Assembly: GCA_030770535.1 (NCBI GenBank)
Contig: JASVEC010000008.1
Span: forward strand, 1,550,001-1,614,000
DNA length: 64,000 nt
Direction of reading: 5' to 3'
DNA from: Batkoa obscura
Taxonomy: Eukaryota > Entomophthoromycota > Entomophthoromycetes > Entomophthorales > Batkoaceae
Position numbers and translations under genes: made by a program. The notes beneath the pieces are model-generated. The model saw only the letters and a program-made list of their open reading frames with translations, did no database searches and was not told the origin of the DNA. This document shows, in pieces, positions 1-13,201 of this stretch. The first letter of the stretch is position 1, and each line of letters starts with the position of its first letter.

Positions 1-69
1 AATAAAATGATCACTTTTTAACATAAAAAGAGAAATAAATCCAAATAGATCAACGTTGACCTGTATTCC

Positions 70-3000
70 TTATTGAATAGCTTTACCACCAAGAATCTTA
101 GCTAACATAGCATGCACTTGAGCTCCAACCAGTTCATTGGTGGATCGAATAGTAGCTCTAAACATCTAAAAAAAAACAATAAAACAAAACAAACATACAC
201 AAAACAAACAACTTACTTGTTGATCCAAATTCGGTTCCACCCTAAATAAGCAGCCAAATTTACCTTCATTACCGCAATAAGCTACCCCAGCTGCTACAAT
301 ATTATTTGGATTTGGATCCAAACCATCCAAGATATCAATATTTAATCCAAGTAATACCTTTTTGACTTTATTAATATCAATATTAACACCTGATCTAAAA
401 ACTGCTTGAGTTTCCCTTGGAGCACCTCCAATTTGTTTCCATCGTGGGAAAAAATCTTGTGGTTGAATTTTAGCTGGTCCCAAAAAGCTTAACATTACAG
501 CTGGTAATTTAAATAATATAGATTGTGCTCCATTGGTAATATAGGTGAGTCTAAGATGAGGCACTTCAGTAATTGGAGCAATACAATCTACTTTAAAAAT
601 TTGATGTAGTTGAGATTTGGGTGGAATTTGAGATGGGATAGATTGAATAACACTAATTGTAAGTCCAGGTATTCCTCCTTTTTTAGCTGGTACAAATTTT
701 AAACTGGATAATTGGATACCTAATTTATTACCAACATATAATGAAATCTTTCCAGAATTACCACTATATTCACTTTTGAAGCCTAATTGTAATTGATCAT
801 CTTCAAATAAAACCCCACTTCTAGTAAATAAAGCACGTTCAAAGTAAGTTTCTGTATTAGCATGAACTTTTGCAGAAGATGAGTTAGCCGAACTGGTTTC
901 ATTAATACCAAGTAAATCCGAATCCATACTTTTACTCTTTTCTTTTTTATCCTTTTCCATAATACTCCATGTTCTCTTATCTTCTGTGTCCGCATTCTTT
1001 TTATATAAACAATTAACTAATGCTGATTCTCTTTCTGGGAAGGGTGGCATTTCTTCACAAATTGTTTGTAAAATATCATCATTTGGCATATTAACTACAG
1101 TAAAATATTCACATGCTCTTTGTTGTAATTCAGAATCTAAAATGTGACGATATTGATTTAAAACGGAACTAACTTGTGGTTTAATTTCTGGAAATAAATT
1201 AACTAATTTTGTATATGTAGTTAAAAGTAAAGCACGAGTAGGTAAACTACACATACTAAATTTAGCATGCAAAGTAGTAAATTGTTCAATGGGTGTACAT
1301 TGTGGTAAATTGACAATCAAATGACCAAATTCACCTAATATATAACCACCCACTTTAACCGCTGTTTCATGATAAGCTGAATTGCGTAAACTAGCTAATA
1401 CTGTTTTAGCTGCGTATTCTTGTAAATCTTCATTATTAGTGACAATTTGTACTACACGATACCAAACTTCTTCAGAAACATAATCACCAGCAGCAGCAAT
1501 TAATTGCAATATAGTATCTACATACCAAGAATATTCCGTAGCAAATTTTTCAGTTAAAATAGCAATTTTCAATACCATTTCTTCTCTAATATTATAATCA
1601 GCTGTTGATAATACTCTTAATAACTCAGCTACAATTACTTTAGCATTGGTAACATCACACATGGAATATAATAAATCTAAAGCTCGACGACGTACACTAA
1701 TATCTTTATCTTTTAATGAGGAGATAACTATATCTTGGTGTTCTTTGATTGCGTCTAAGGATTTTGTATAGGCAGCTAAATGAGCCATTGCTTCAAGTGA
1801 AAGATATCGAACATTGGTTTCTCGAGAAGAAATAAATCTACCAAGTAAAACAGTGGATTCAGCTACTAATGTAGAATCGCTATCTAAATGAATGGATAAT
1901 GAAATAGCTTCAAAAAGGACTGCATTTTGAGCATTAGTATGTTGTACGTTTTTACTTTGATCTTGAGAAGAGGAAATAATGGCGTGTAATACATTGTTCA
2001 GTTTTTGTAATAAATGACGATCAACTTTAATATAGAAAAAAATAATTAGTTATTACTAATAATAATAAAATATGATTTTACCTGGAGGTGGATAATATTG
2101 TAAAAATTTTAAAATTTTAACTTGAAGCCAAGGAATTGGTACTTTATAATAAACATAATCGTTGGAATATTCTTTCTCTACAATAATCTAATAAATTAAT
2201 AAATTGTCAATTATTAATTTTATTATTTAAAAATATTTTATTAAATCTTACCTTATAAAGTCGATTAATAAGAATTGGAATCGCATTTTTAAAATCTGCT
2301 TGATAAGTTTGAGCTAATGCAAGTACAAGACTAGTAGTACAAAGAACAACACCCTAAAATAGAAAGATTATTTGATGTTATTTAAAAACCAGTAAAAAAA
2401 TAAAACTAACCAAATCATGATCATCAAGTAAATTAACAAAAGAAGAAGCCCAATCTCTAGCAGGAATGACATCAGGATGCTTTCTATAAAGACGAAGTAA
2501 AGTTAAGGCTGCTTTCTTTTTAACAAAATTTCGATGATTTCTATAAATGTTTCAATTTTTTAGTATAACTGTTTGAAAAAAAAATAGTAGTTAAAAAACT
2601 TACCCAAGTAATAATCGATGAACATCAGAAGCTAAAACTTCAGACATTTGTCTACCACCAATATTAGCAATAGCATGTAATGCTAAACAATTAAATATTT
2701 CATTATAATCTCCCAAATCTCTTTTTAAATTATTAATAACCATCCGAATTAAATCTGAATTTTCATTTAACATTAAAGTAATAGCTAAATAACCCTTTTG
2801 TAATAAAATTATTAATTAGTTATCATTTGTTCTAAAAATACAAAGAAAAGGGTAGAATTAGAAACTTACAATTTGTTTTTCACTATATTTATTAGAAGAT
2901 ATTAATTGTACTGCTTCAGCATGTCCAAAATCAATATCCCAACCTAATATATACATGTATAATAATTTACATACATATTTCTTTTTATGATAACCACTTA

Positions 3001-3249
3001 AACCAGTATCTATATTTTTATTTTAGTAAAAGTATTATATGTAATTGCTATTTGTTTTTTACCTTTAAACTTAGTACGTATATTAGCCATCTCTTTATTA
3101 ATCCTTTTATCTTCAGCTTCACGTACACGACCTTTATTTGAAGTATTATTATATGTCAAAAATGAAAATTCAATAACATTTATATTAATAGATCATTACT
3201 TACATTTTCTCAAGTCAGCAATAAACACAGTCAATCCTCGCATCGACAT
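70..3249 (-). CDS. AP-2 adaptor complex large subunit alpha
   Basis: Large alpha subunit of the AP-2 clathrin adaptor, which binds cargo and phosphoinositides at the plasma membrane during endocytosis. The N-terminus ([15 protein letters not shown]) and the next exon ([18 protein letters not shown]) match the start of the AP-2 alpha trunk. A HEAT-like helical trunk follows, then a Ser/Lys-rich hinge ([17 protein letters not shown]) and an alpha-appendage domain ([17 protein letters not shown], then [18 protein letters not shown]). At least seven short introns; the last spans 166-216 and the final exon 70-165 ends in LGGKAIQ-stop. Start ATG is at 3247-3249; a second in-frame ATG lies two codons downstream. 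Divergent from the TRAPP-II gene. Alpha is preferred over gamma, beta or delta because of the N-terminal signature and appendage. The subunit assignment is firm; exact exon edges in 2030-3205 are approximate. Confidence 0.93.
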
Positions 3250-3736
3250 TTTTTAAAATAACACTTAAAAGATTAAATTGAGTTCAACTCGGTTGAATCA
3301 AATAAATTTCTTTTGAAAGTGATTTTAACCAATAAGATTAAGCTTTGCTAATGGGTTACACAGAACATTTGTAATACTAAATGTTGGGTCATTGGTGGCT
3401 TAAATTTTTGGTGAAAAAATTTCAAGTGTTTATAGTGAAAACTCAAGTTTATTGAAACAAAAAGGAAAGTTAAAATTATGCTATGTTTTAACCTATATTA
3501 TTATTTATTATATATATACTATTAAAATTTCAATAAATGACTATGACTTTATTCAATGTTTTTAGTTTTTTAGGATTTTATTAGAATCTTATAAGTTAAA
3601 AAGTTTCAAAGCTTTAAAAATTTAAAATAAACTACTAAATTTAGTCAACCTTATTAAAAAAAATCAAATATTCATCATTATCAAATTTAGCTTTTTTAAT
3701 CAAAAAAATAATATCTTCAATTTACCAATCTCCTTT
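3250..3736. promoter_or_regulatory. Divergent intergenic region, AP-2 alpha / Trs120
   Basis: The 487 bases between two divergent start codons contain AT-rich DNA and no reading frame worth calling. It must hold both promoters. No specific element is recognisable by eye. Confidence 0.5.
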
Positions 3737-6311
3737 ATGAAAGCATCACATAAAACGAGTTCGATCAATGCGCCAAGTAAACTCAAAATATTAGTAGTAC
3801 CTGTGGGTAGCATTCAACGGTCTAAATTTTTTAACTATTTCAATTTATTACAAAATTATTCCACAGTATCATGTTCTGAATTAATTAAAAGTAGTCCAAT
3901 GATTCAATCTAGATTAGAAAAAAAATTGTATTTAGAAGGAAAAATCCATATCGAGTTTATTTTAGAATATAATCCAAATCACCAATTATTTGAAGATATT
4001 CAAACTTTTAGAAAAGTTTTTGGTGTAAGTGTATTAATTGGAAGATGAAGTTAAGATTAAACTAATGATTGAATAGGTTATTGGTATTATGGATAGTCAA
4101 CAAAATGAACGTAAATTTGAATCCTATTGTCAATTTTTAGATTATACGAAAAAGGTATTTTTATTTTATTTTAAAACTTAGTTTATCAACTCATTTAAAT
4201 TTCATCATCTAAAACTCTTTAGTTTCCCACTGCTATATCTAATTTATGTTATTCTTTTCAAACCCCTGACAACAGTCAACCAATTGAAGGAGTTATCAAT
4301 GTACCTATGGAAGTGGATATGGAATTTTATATCAAATTATCATTATATGATTTTTTATCTAAACTTATTGATTTTTGTTGTGATACGGTAAATTTAATAT
4401 TTAAAACAACACAACTAATATTCAATTAATAACTCTATTTTATATTTTAGGCTGATAAATTATACAGTAATAATTCAGGCTTTTTATCACCCCCAACTTC
4501 TAGTTTAGAAATGCCTAATAATAGTTTTAACCCTGCTTTTAGTCCCCATAAACGTTCCATATCTTTTCAAATGGATTTATCATCAAGAGTATTAGATCTA
4601 GCTAATTCGGTAGGGCTAGGTAATGATGGTAAAATAAAAAAACAGACTTCTGGAAGAAATTTAAAAATAATTGCAGATTATTATTTATTATGTGGACGAT
4701 ATCCAGAAGCTAGTCAAATGTAAGTTGAATTAGTGTTTATAAATGGGAATAGAAAGTTAATTGTTTTGTATTAATTTAGGTATTTAAAAGCCATTGATAT
4801 AACTAGAAATAATGGAGATAATTTATATTATTTAGGTTGTTTAGAAGGTTATTATTGTACATTATTATGTTTATGTTTAATTGATAAAGATTTGATGGTA
4901 AATTTAATTAAGAACAAAAAATATAATATGATATTAAACTAATAATATTCTCCTCTTTTTAATATATTAATAAAATAATTTAGAAAACCTCTTCTTATCA
5001 AGGTAGTCCCGACGAATTATTAATGACCATAGCAGATAGTTATTTTAAAGAAATGATTAAATTATATGAAGAATCACCACATCCCTTATTATATATTGAA
5101 GCTTATTTAAAATTAGCAAAAATATTAACAGTTATGTGGAAAATGGAAGATTTTAAATTAGGTATTCAAATGTTAATGGAGGATCAATTTGATCAAGGGT
5201 ATACTGTAAATAATAATAATAATAATAATAATAATGAGGGACAAATACCAAAAAGAAAAGTTAATAGAGCAGATGTAACTGCTTGGACTATGTGTGCTTG
5301 GAATCCAACTATGAATTATTTAAGCTTAGGGGATAAAGTAATAATAATAACAATAATAATAATAATAATATAATTTTAATAGAAATAAGTTTAATTCTAA
5401 TAAATTTAATAGATTGATGTATTTTCTACAATGGCAGATATCTTTGGGACTTTAGGTTATAAAAGAAAACAATCCTTTTTTTTAAGGCATGCATTTTTAC
5501 TAGTATTTCCATCTTTAGTACAATCGAGTGCACAAAGAGAACAAACTATTTTAAATGAAAATCAAAATACAATTAAATTTTCATTAAATCGAATTTGTTT
5601 GGGTTATAATATTAATGTTATTGAATCAGATAATGAAATTTGTAAAGAAATTGAAATGACTGAAAATAATAATTTAGGTTGGATTGAAATTCAAAAAGAT
5701 ATATTAAAAGAATGTATTGCTATGGAAGAAGCCTTTTCAGGTAAATTATTTATATTTTATTTTATTTAATTTTATTTAATTTTAAAATAGATTATCAACA
5801 AATGAGTATTTATTTATTACATTATTTATTATTGTTTTATCCATATTTGACTAAAATTGATCAAGATGAAATTTATAAATCTTTAATGTATAAAATTCAA
5901 TTTAATGCCATCTTGCCATTTAATTTTAATATTACAAAAGCATTAAAAAATTTTATTCAATTTAAAAGAATTATGTAAGTTAACTTTATAAAAAAAGTTA
6001 ATTTGGGATAGTAATTAATTAACTGTGATTCTACTTTTTTTTAGTAAAGATTCAAGTAAAGAATTTTCAGAATTAAAAATCAAGAATATTGATAACAATT
6101 TGGATGATCGACCTTTTTTCTTTAATTCTACAAGGGTAACGGTAAAAGAAGAAAAAGTAAGTTTAATTTTATATAAAATTATAATATTTGATCAATTAAA
6201 ATAAACTTATTATAGATATTATTAGCTATGAATGAGAAAGTAGAATTGCATTTTATAATTAACAATCCATTAAGAATTGGATTAGAATTAGAAAATATCA
6301 GTTTAATGTAA

Positions 6312-6347
<36 letters not shown>

Positions 6348-6612
6348 TAGAAATTTATATTTAATTTAATTTAATTTAATTTTATCATTATATTTATTTA
6401 GTACGGAAGGTGCTGATATTACTTATAAATTAGAAAACCATGTATTACCACCTAAATCAAGTTATTTATTACCATTAACATTTATACCAACTACTATTGG
6501 TAATTTAAAAATATTGGGATTAAAAAGTAAATTATTAGGTTGTAAAGAACAAGAATTTTATTTAAATAATAATAATAATCAAAGGTAATTTAATATAATA
6601 TTTTAATATATA

Positions 6613-6660
<48 letters not shown>

Positions 6661-7041
6661 TTAATAAATAATTTTACTTTATTTAGTTTATCGCAAAGTA
6701 AGTTTTATATAGTTTAATTTAAATAAGTTTTATTGGAATATTTTTTAGCAACAAAAACAAATAAAACATCGGAATTTGAAATTATTAATCCACAACCTTA
6801 TATAAAAATAATTGATGCTTCATTATCTCAACCAATGGTAATGTTGTATGAAGGAGAAAGGTAAAATGGTTACAAAAATAATTATATTTATTATATTTAT
6901 TTAATTTTATTAATAGTACTGAATTTACAATAACAATAGAAAATAATAGTGAAATTGATGTTAATTTGATTAATTTTTCATTTGAACATTTACAATGTAA
7001 TATAAATAATTCAATTAAATTTAATAATAAAAATGAATTGG

Positions 7042-7079
<38 letters not shown>

Positions 7080-8519
7080 TCAAATGAAATTGAATTATTA
7101 GAATGTATAAATAAAAATGAGATTAATTATTTAAAGAGTGGGGAAAGTAAAATATTAAAGTTAAAAGCATTTGGTAAATTAAATTAGTAAGTTTTAATAT
7201 TATCCTTATATTATACTTATAATGATTATATTTTATTTAAAATAGTAATCAATCCACATTAATATTAAGCTATGGTAATATTAATAAAGAACAAGATAAA
7301 GTTAGCAAAACAGTTGTACGTAAAAAAACATATAAAGTAAATTTTACAGTAATACCCACATTAACACCATTATCTTTTGATATAATAATAGATTCAGAAG
7401 CTTCAATTAATTTATTTCAAAAAAAATATCAACAATATTTAAATAATCGAAATATCATTAATGATCGACATAAATATTGTTTATTATGTTTTGAATTTAA
7501 AAATAATAATTCTATTTTAGTTAATTTAAATATTAATATTAGTATTAATGATGATGAGTTTCAATTTCAACATTCTTTAAAAGAATCTATTTCAGGCTTT
7601 GAAATTAAAAGAATTTTAATACCATTTAAAAGATATTTATTATCAAAAGAATTAGTTAATAGTAATCAAATAATAAACAATAACAATAATAATAATAACA
7701 ATAAAATAGAAAGAGAATATCAATTATATAGAAAAGAATTATTAAATAAAATTCAAATTCAGTGGGAAATGGTAAGTTTTATTAAATAATGATATATTTA
7801 TTAATTAATATTTTAATATTTTAATATCTTAATTATTAGACAAATGAAAATCGAAATGGATTATTAAATTTAAATTGGATAAAAATCAATAATTATAATT
7901 ATAATCAATTGAAATTAAACGATATATTTTTATTTACATCTTTAGAAGTAATGAATTTAAATGAAAATGAAAATTTAATTCAATTTGATGCGTTTAATTA
8001 TCAATGTAAATTAAATACAATATTAAAATTTAATATACAAATTAAAAATTATAAAGGTAGATTAATTGATTATATATATTAATATTATAATATACTAATG
8101 AACCATTTTTTATATTGTTTTTATTATATTCTATAGATATAAGTATTAAACCTCAATTAAAATTAATAACTTATTTAGATTTTGTTAATGGAAAAGTAGA
8201 AAGTATTAATAATAATAATGATAACAGTAATAAAGGAATAATAATTGAACCTAAAATAGCACCAATAATAATATTGGGATCAGATCAAAAGTTAATATCC
8301 AAAATCAATTCCAATGAAATATATGAAACTTGTTTTGTAATATTACTTAATGGAATTGGAAATATTAATTTAGGATGTTTAGCAATTGATTTTTATAATA
8401 AAATTAGTAATGAAGAAATTGGAAATAATAATGAAATAGATCAAATGAATTTAGAAGAATTAAAAAATCAAAATTTAGTTTTAGATTTGGCACCTATTAA
8501 TTTAAAAATTATTAATTAA
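3737..8519 (+). CDS. TRAPP-II subunit Trs120 / TRAPPC9-like
   Basis: TRAPP-II-specific subunit of the Rab (Ypt31/Rab11) exchange complex at the late Golgi. The first exon contains LKILVVPVGSIQRSKFF and ends FQTFRKVFG-like (IQTFRKVFG), continuing as VIGIMD after the intron, as in the TRAPPC9 N-terminus. A later exon has MADIFGTLGYKRKQSFFLR, a conserved Trs120 segment, preceded by helical-repeat-like sequence; the C-terminal half is beta-rich (immunoglobulin-like in the family). About a dozen introns, many with AAT/TAA microsatellites. Coding AAT runs give Asn tracts (near 5212-5235 and 7041-7080). Start ATG at 3737; the final exon begins just after 8135 and ends at 8519. The family call rests on the N-terminus and the GYKRK block; the divergent C-terminal half is weaker. 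Confidence 0.85.
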
Positions 8520-8997
8520 AATATTGAAAGTTAAAAAGAATGAATTTATTTATTTATTTATTTTTATTAAAATTGGGTTATAAGCTATTTTTAGTTATTT
8601 AATAGAGTATATTAAACTATCTTAAACTAAAATTCTTTTATTATATCTACTTTATTAATTTCATAAACAAGGATTTGATTTTGAAACAATAACAATGATA
8701 ATAATCTATTAACTATTATATTAAACTATATAATAATAATTTTAATAATATAGTTAATAAAAGTGATAAAAGAGTAGATGTTTTTAATTCTATTAATAAC
8801 TTTTTAATAAATTAATAAATTAAATAAATCAGAGAATAACAATGATTCAAATATGACTTAATAAAAAAATATTCAATTTAAGCACCAATCTTTCCACACT
8901 TAAAAACCAAGCAATACTATTGGTCCACGTCACGAAAAGTATAAAATCTAAAAGTTAATATTTAATATTTAATTTTAATATCAATTCTCAGTCCATT
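8520..8997. other. Intergenic, no gene seen
   Basis: AT-rich spacer between the Trs120 stop and the lyase start. It contains only simple AT-rich sequence and presumably the lyase promoter. Confidence 0.5.
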
Positions 8998-10524
8998 ATG
9001 AGTGACCAAAGTAGTGAGTATTCTTATAACGAATATTATAGTGATGAAGAGATGGGTTCGAAGCTATGGGGAGGAGCTTTTTATTGTGGTACACATGATA
9101 TTGCTGATAATTTAAATTATACAATTCATGTCGATAAATTTTTATACAAACAAGAGATACAAGTCTCTTTAGCTTATTGTGAGGCATTACATGATATCAA
9201 TATTTTAACATCCGAAGAGCTAATTCAAGTTCAACAAGGCTATTCTACTATTTTAAAAGAATGGGAAGAAAATCAATTTACTATTGAAAATACAGATGAA
9301 GATATTTATACTGCTAACGAAAGAAGATTGGTTGAATTAATAGGTCCTACTGGTTCCAAAATAGGAACTGGAAAATCAAGGGACAGCCATTCAAGTACAG
9401 TATTAAGACTATGGTTAAGAGAAGAAATTAAAGGATTAATATTAATGTATAAAAAAACAATATCAAATGTAGTTAAAAGAGCAGAAGATGATAAAGATTT
9501 AATTATGCCAGGACATACTCATAATCAATTAGCTGAACCTATTCGTTATTCTCATTTATTATTAAGTTATGGATTTAAATTTCAACAAGATATTGAAAGA
9601 ATTGAACAAGTTTTAAAACATATTAATCAATTTCCATTAGGTGGTGGTGGTTATGCAGGTATTAATTATAATATTGATTTAAATAAATTAGCAAAACAAC
9701 TTGAATTTGATGGAGTTATAAAGAACTCTATTAATGCAGTAGCTGATCGTACATTTATAATGGAATTTTTATTTTGGGCTTCAATTACGGGATTAAATTT
9801 TTCACAATTATCTGAAGAAATGTTAAAATTAGATTATGATCATTATATTCATTCTAATCCAGTTCATGAAACTGGTTCAAGTTATTATGCTCATCAAAGT
9901 CATGCCAATTGTTTGGAAGTTTTAAGAAGTAAAGCAGGTACTATTTTTGGAAAGGTAATAATAGAAACTATTATTAATTATATTTTATTAATTATATTTT
10001 ATTAATTATATTTATTTTATTTTTAGTTAACTGGATTTATGATGACAAGTAAATCGTTATCTAATGGTCCAAATAAAGATGTTAATGAAGCCAATCAATT
10101 AATATTTGATACAGTTAATATATTAAAACAATGTATACCAATGATAGGTCAATTTATAAGATTATTAACTGTAGATAATATTAGTATGAAACAAAAACTA
10201 AATGAAACTTTATTATGCAATGAAGCTATTAAATATTTAGTATTAAAAGGGGTACCATATCGACAAGCTCATCATATAATTGGTAAAATTAAATCCCAAG
10301 TACCAATTAAATCCAATTCTTCCATCTTTAAATTACCAATGAAAGTATTAACTCAATTCAGTAATAAATTTGATGAAGACTTTCAACAATTACATGAAAA
10401 ATATGAAGATGCTGTTAATAATTGTAATAATATTGGAGGTACTTCTTTAGATTCTATAAATAAACAAATTGAGGAATTAAAACAATGGTTAAATATTACA
10501 GAAGAAGAATTTAATGATAGTTAA
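8998..10524 (+). CDS. Argininosuccinate lyase-like protein, probably non-catalytic
   Basis: Two exons (8998-9954 and 10027-10524) give about 484 residues, close to the length of argininosuccinate lyase, the urea/arginine-pathway enzyme that splits argininosuccinate into arginine and fumarate. Family landmarks: KLWGGAF (22-28), TANERRLVELIG (105-116), MPGHTHNQLAEP (170-181), AVADRTFIMEFLFWAS (247-262), LEVLRSKAGTIFG (306-318), and in exon 2 PYRQAHHIIGK. Catalytic motifs are changed. The usual His before TANERR is Tyr; HTGRSRNDQ reads GTGKSRDSH; the signature loop GSSxMPxKxNP reads GSSYYAHQSHAN (293-304), losing the conserved Lys and Asn. Fold and tetramer-type helices look intact, so it is likely folded but not an ordinary lyase. 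It could be a pseudo-enzyme or a relative with a new substrate. The reading frame is open, so it is not a pseudogene. Confidence 0.85.
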
Positions 10525-10988
10525 ATGACAAGTTAATTACAGATTTAATAAAATCATTTTATATATTATATTATACTATATTATATTTAATTTTATTATC
10601 TACTTATTACTATTATTTAATTTATTATATTATTATTTTTCTTTAATATATTATTATACCATTATTATTGTTATTATATTTGATAGATATATTAGCATTG
10701 TTCTTATCTTCCTTAACATTAGTAACATTGATTCTATTTTTATTCTAGCTAAACTAAATTTATTGTATTATTAATTATACTGTATCAATTTCAATAATAA
10801 ATTGAATTCATTTAATTCTTTTTGAAAGTGACGTAAGAATTGAAAAAGATAGCTAATTTTTACGTGAATAGTAAAGTTCAAGGGATACAAATTAAAACAT
10901 CCACGATCATTTGAAGTATTATAATTATTGAAACCTTTATTTTTAAATTCTACTATTTTATCTTTTACTTTTATTAAATTTGAACTTG
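10525..10988. other. Intergenic, no gene seen
   Basis: AT-rich spacer. Antisense open frames near 10771-11001 are low-complexity and unsupported. It should contain the promoter of the downstream glycosyltransferase. Confidence 0.5.
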
Positions 10989-11996
10989 ATGCCACATTCA
11001 AATAAATTAACTATTGATAACAATTATAAACTAGCTTATTGTGCTTTATTAACTAAAGAATCGTATACTCCAGGTGCTCATGCATTAGTTATCTCCCATT
11101 CACAAGTAGCTAGTAAATATCCATTACTCTTCCTCATCAGTTCTGAGATAACTTTAGAAACTCAAAAGAAACTGAGATTATCTAATTCTAAAGTGATATT
11201 TCAACAAGTAGATTTAATTTATCCCAAAGATAAATCTATTGAATCATGTTATGCCTTTTCACATTTTTCAGAAGTATGGACTAAATTACAATGTTTTTCA
11301 TTAGAACAATATGATTATTTATGTTGTTTAGATTGTGATATGTTATTTTTAAAAAATTTAGATGAATCTTTAGAATTAGCATCAAATAAGATATTACATC
11401 GATCCAAGTTTAATTACAAAAAAGAAGTTCAATTTCCTGAAAATACAATTAATTTGATGGCATGTCATGCTTGTGTTTGTAACCCTATGAAAAGAAAAAA
11501 TTACCCAAAATGGTGGCAACCTATGAACTGTGCTTATAGTGGTAGTATGAATGTAGAAAATAGAATTGATGTAGAAAATCATTGGAATGAAATTCAAGTT
11601 AATGAATGGAATACATTACTTGAGTTTCCAACTTTAAAAAAAAGTTATTTTAATACAGGTTTATTTATCATTAGTCCTAATTTTCAAATTTATCAACATT
11701 TATATGAGATTGTAATCAATTTAAATTCTAAAAATTGTATTTATCAATTTCCAGAACAAGATTTATTAAATTTATTTTTTTATAAGTCTTGGGAAGCATT
11801 ACCATTGTCTTTAAATTTTTTAAAAACTATTGTTGTCTCTCATCCAGAGTTAGTTAATTTAGATAAAGTTAAAAATTTACATTTTATTATGGATAAACCT
11901 TGGAATTTTGATTTTGAAAATAAGGAAGATTTGTTTTTTGAATTAAATATGAAATGGAGAGAGGTGTTTAGTAGTGAAAAGAAGTTGATTCAATAA
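10989..11996 (+). CDS. GT8 family glycosyltransferase (glycogenin/galactinol-synthase-like)
   Basis: Single-exon gene of 335 residues. GT8 enzymes use a nucleotide sugar and Mn2+ with retention of configuration. Visible family marks: an N-terminal nucleotide-binding start (YKLAYCALLTKESYTPGA), the metal-binding DxD in CLDCDMLFLKNLDE, a Cys-rich block (CHACVCNPMKRKNYPKWW) of the fungal/plant galactinol-synthase-like branch, FNTGLFIISP, FPEQDLLNLFF and HFIMDKPW near the C-terminus. No signal peptide or membrane anchor is apparent, suggesting a cytosolic or nucleotide-sugar-accessible location. An upstream TTG-initiated extension is open, but the first ATG is at 10989 and is used here. Acceptor and product cannot be told from sequence; true glycogenin is less likely because the long C-terminal tail is absent. 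Confidence 0.85.
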   Translation: MPHSNKLTIDNNYKLAYCALLTKESYTPGAHALVISHSQVASKYPLLFLISSEITLETQKKLRLSNSKVIFQQVDLIYPKDKSIESCYAFSHFSEVWTKLQCFSLEQYDYLCCLDCDMLFLKNLDESLELASNKILHRSKFNYKKEVQFPENTINLMACHACVCNPMKRKNYPKWWQPMNCAYSGSMNVENRIDVENHWNEIQVNEWNTLLEFPTLKKSYFNTGLFIISPNFQIYQHLYEIVINLNSKNCIYQFPEQDLLNLFFYKSWEALPLSLNFLKTIVVSHPELVNLDKVKNLHFIMDKPWNFDFENKEDLFFELNMKWREVFSSEKKLIQ

Positions 11997-12559
11997 ATGA
12001 TTTAATTTATTTATTTATTTATTTTTATATTAATATTTTTATATTTTAGTAATAATAATAATAATAATAATCTTCATTATTTATATTTTTTAATTTCATC
12101 TTATTACAAGTTGTAATGTATTTCTATTATAATAAAAATTATAAGTTGTAGATAATATTAAAGCTATAAAAAGTTGAGAATCTGATATGAAGTTGTATTG
12201 ATTATAAGACATCATAATAACGCCTATTTCAAGGATCAATTTTATTAATAATACTTCAGCTCATTAGTAATTTTCGATACTTTAATACACCCATAAATTA
12301 AGTTAGTATAATACTAACCTAGCTTATAGTCATACACCTTAAAATAGTTGTATCCTACCTGAAGAATTGAAGCCTTGACTTTTAATTAATGCTAGGTAAA
12401 AATATTTCTAATATTTAGAAAATCTATTTCATTTCAAAGTGGCTTATTTCTTGGAAATTCCATTTTAATTGATTTAATTGGTTAGAATAGCAATTCACTA
12501 CTTTAAACAATGTAAACACAACTCATTCTTTCAATAAATTTTAATTTTAAAAATAAAAG
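11997..12559. other. Intergenic, no gene seen
   Basis: Spacer with a short AAT microsatellite near 12050-12070; otherwise plain AT-rich DNA leading into the ARPC5 promoter. Confidence 0.5.
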
Positions 12560-13201
12560 ATGGCATTTCGACAAATTGATATTGATACAATTGAAGGTAA
12601 AAGATGGGTGAATTCGGACTTTATATTAGCTGATAATAGTGTCATTGAACAAGAATATAATGAAAGAAGTAAGGAAGTTAAAACTTTATTATCAAAGTAA
12701 GTTGATGATTTTTTAAACGATAAATGGATTATAAAGAATTGATTTAACTGAGATAAATTTTAATTAGAGGTAAAAATCAAGAAGCTTTAGAAAGAGCACT
12801 TTTAAATCCACCTTATTTTTCGGATAATGAAGAGTTAAAAGTAAGTTACAATAGTAATAACTAATAAGAATTATCATTGCTTATAATCTCGAATTATTTT
12901 AGAATCAGAATTTACATTCCGTTATGGATGTCTTATCTTCTTTTAAAAGCAGTCAATTACCAGATACTATTAACTCTTTATCACCGGATCATTTGGATGT
13001 TTTAATGAAATATGTTTATCGTGCTATGGCATACCCAGCTCAATTTAATAGTTCTGTGGCTTTAACTTGGCATGAAAAAGTAAGTGTTTAGTTTCTTTTT
13101 TAAATTTAAGACTGAGTCATTGATCAAAATTAATATAGTTAGTTGAAGCTAATGGTACAGCTGCTATTGTTCGTGTTTTAACTGATTATAGAACTGTTTA
13201 G
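12560..13201 (+). CDS. Actin-related protein 2/3 complex subunit 5 (p16-Arc)
   Basis: Smallest subunit of the Arp2/3 actin-nucleating complex, acting at cortical patches. No long single open frame exists because the gene is split by short introns; exons were joined by eye. Exon 1 (12560-12696) gives MAFRQIDIDTIEGKRWV; exon 2 (from about 12768) GKNQEALERALLNPPYF; exon 3 SVMDVLSSFKSSQLPDTI then DVLMKYVYRAMAYP and LTWHEK; the last exon VEANGTAAIVRVLTDYRTV-stop. The order NPP, LMKYIY, WHEK and GSIVRVLT..RTV is diagnostic of ARPC5. Predicted length is about 148-150 residues, normal for the family. Stop TAG at 13199-13201. Confidence 0.93.
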
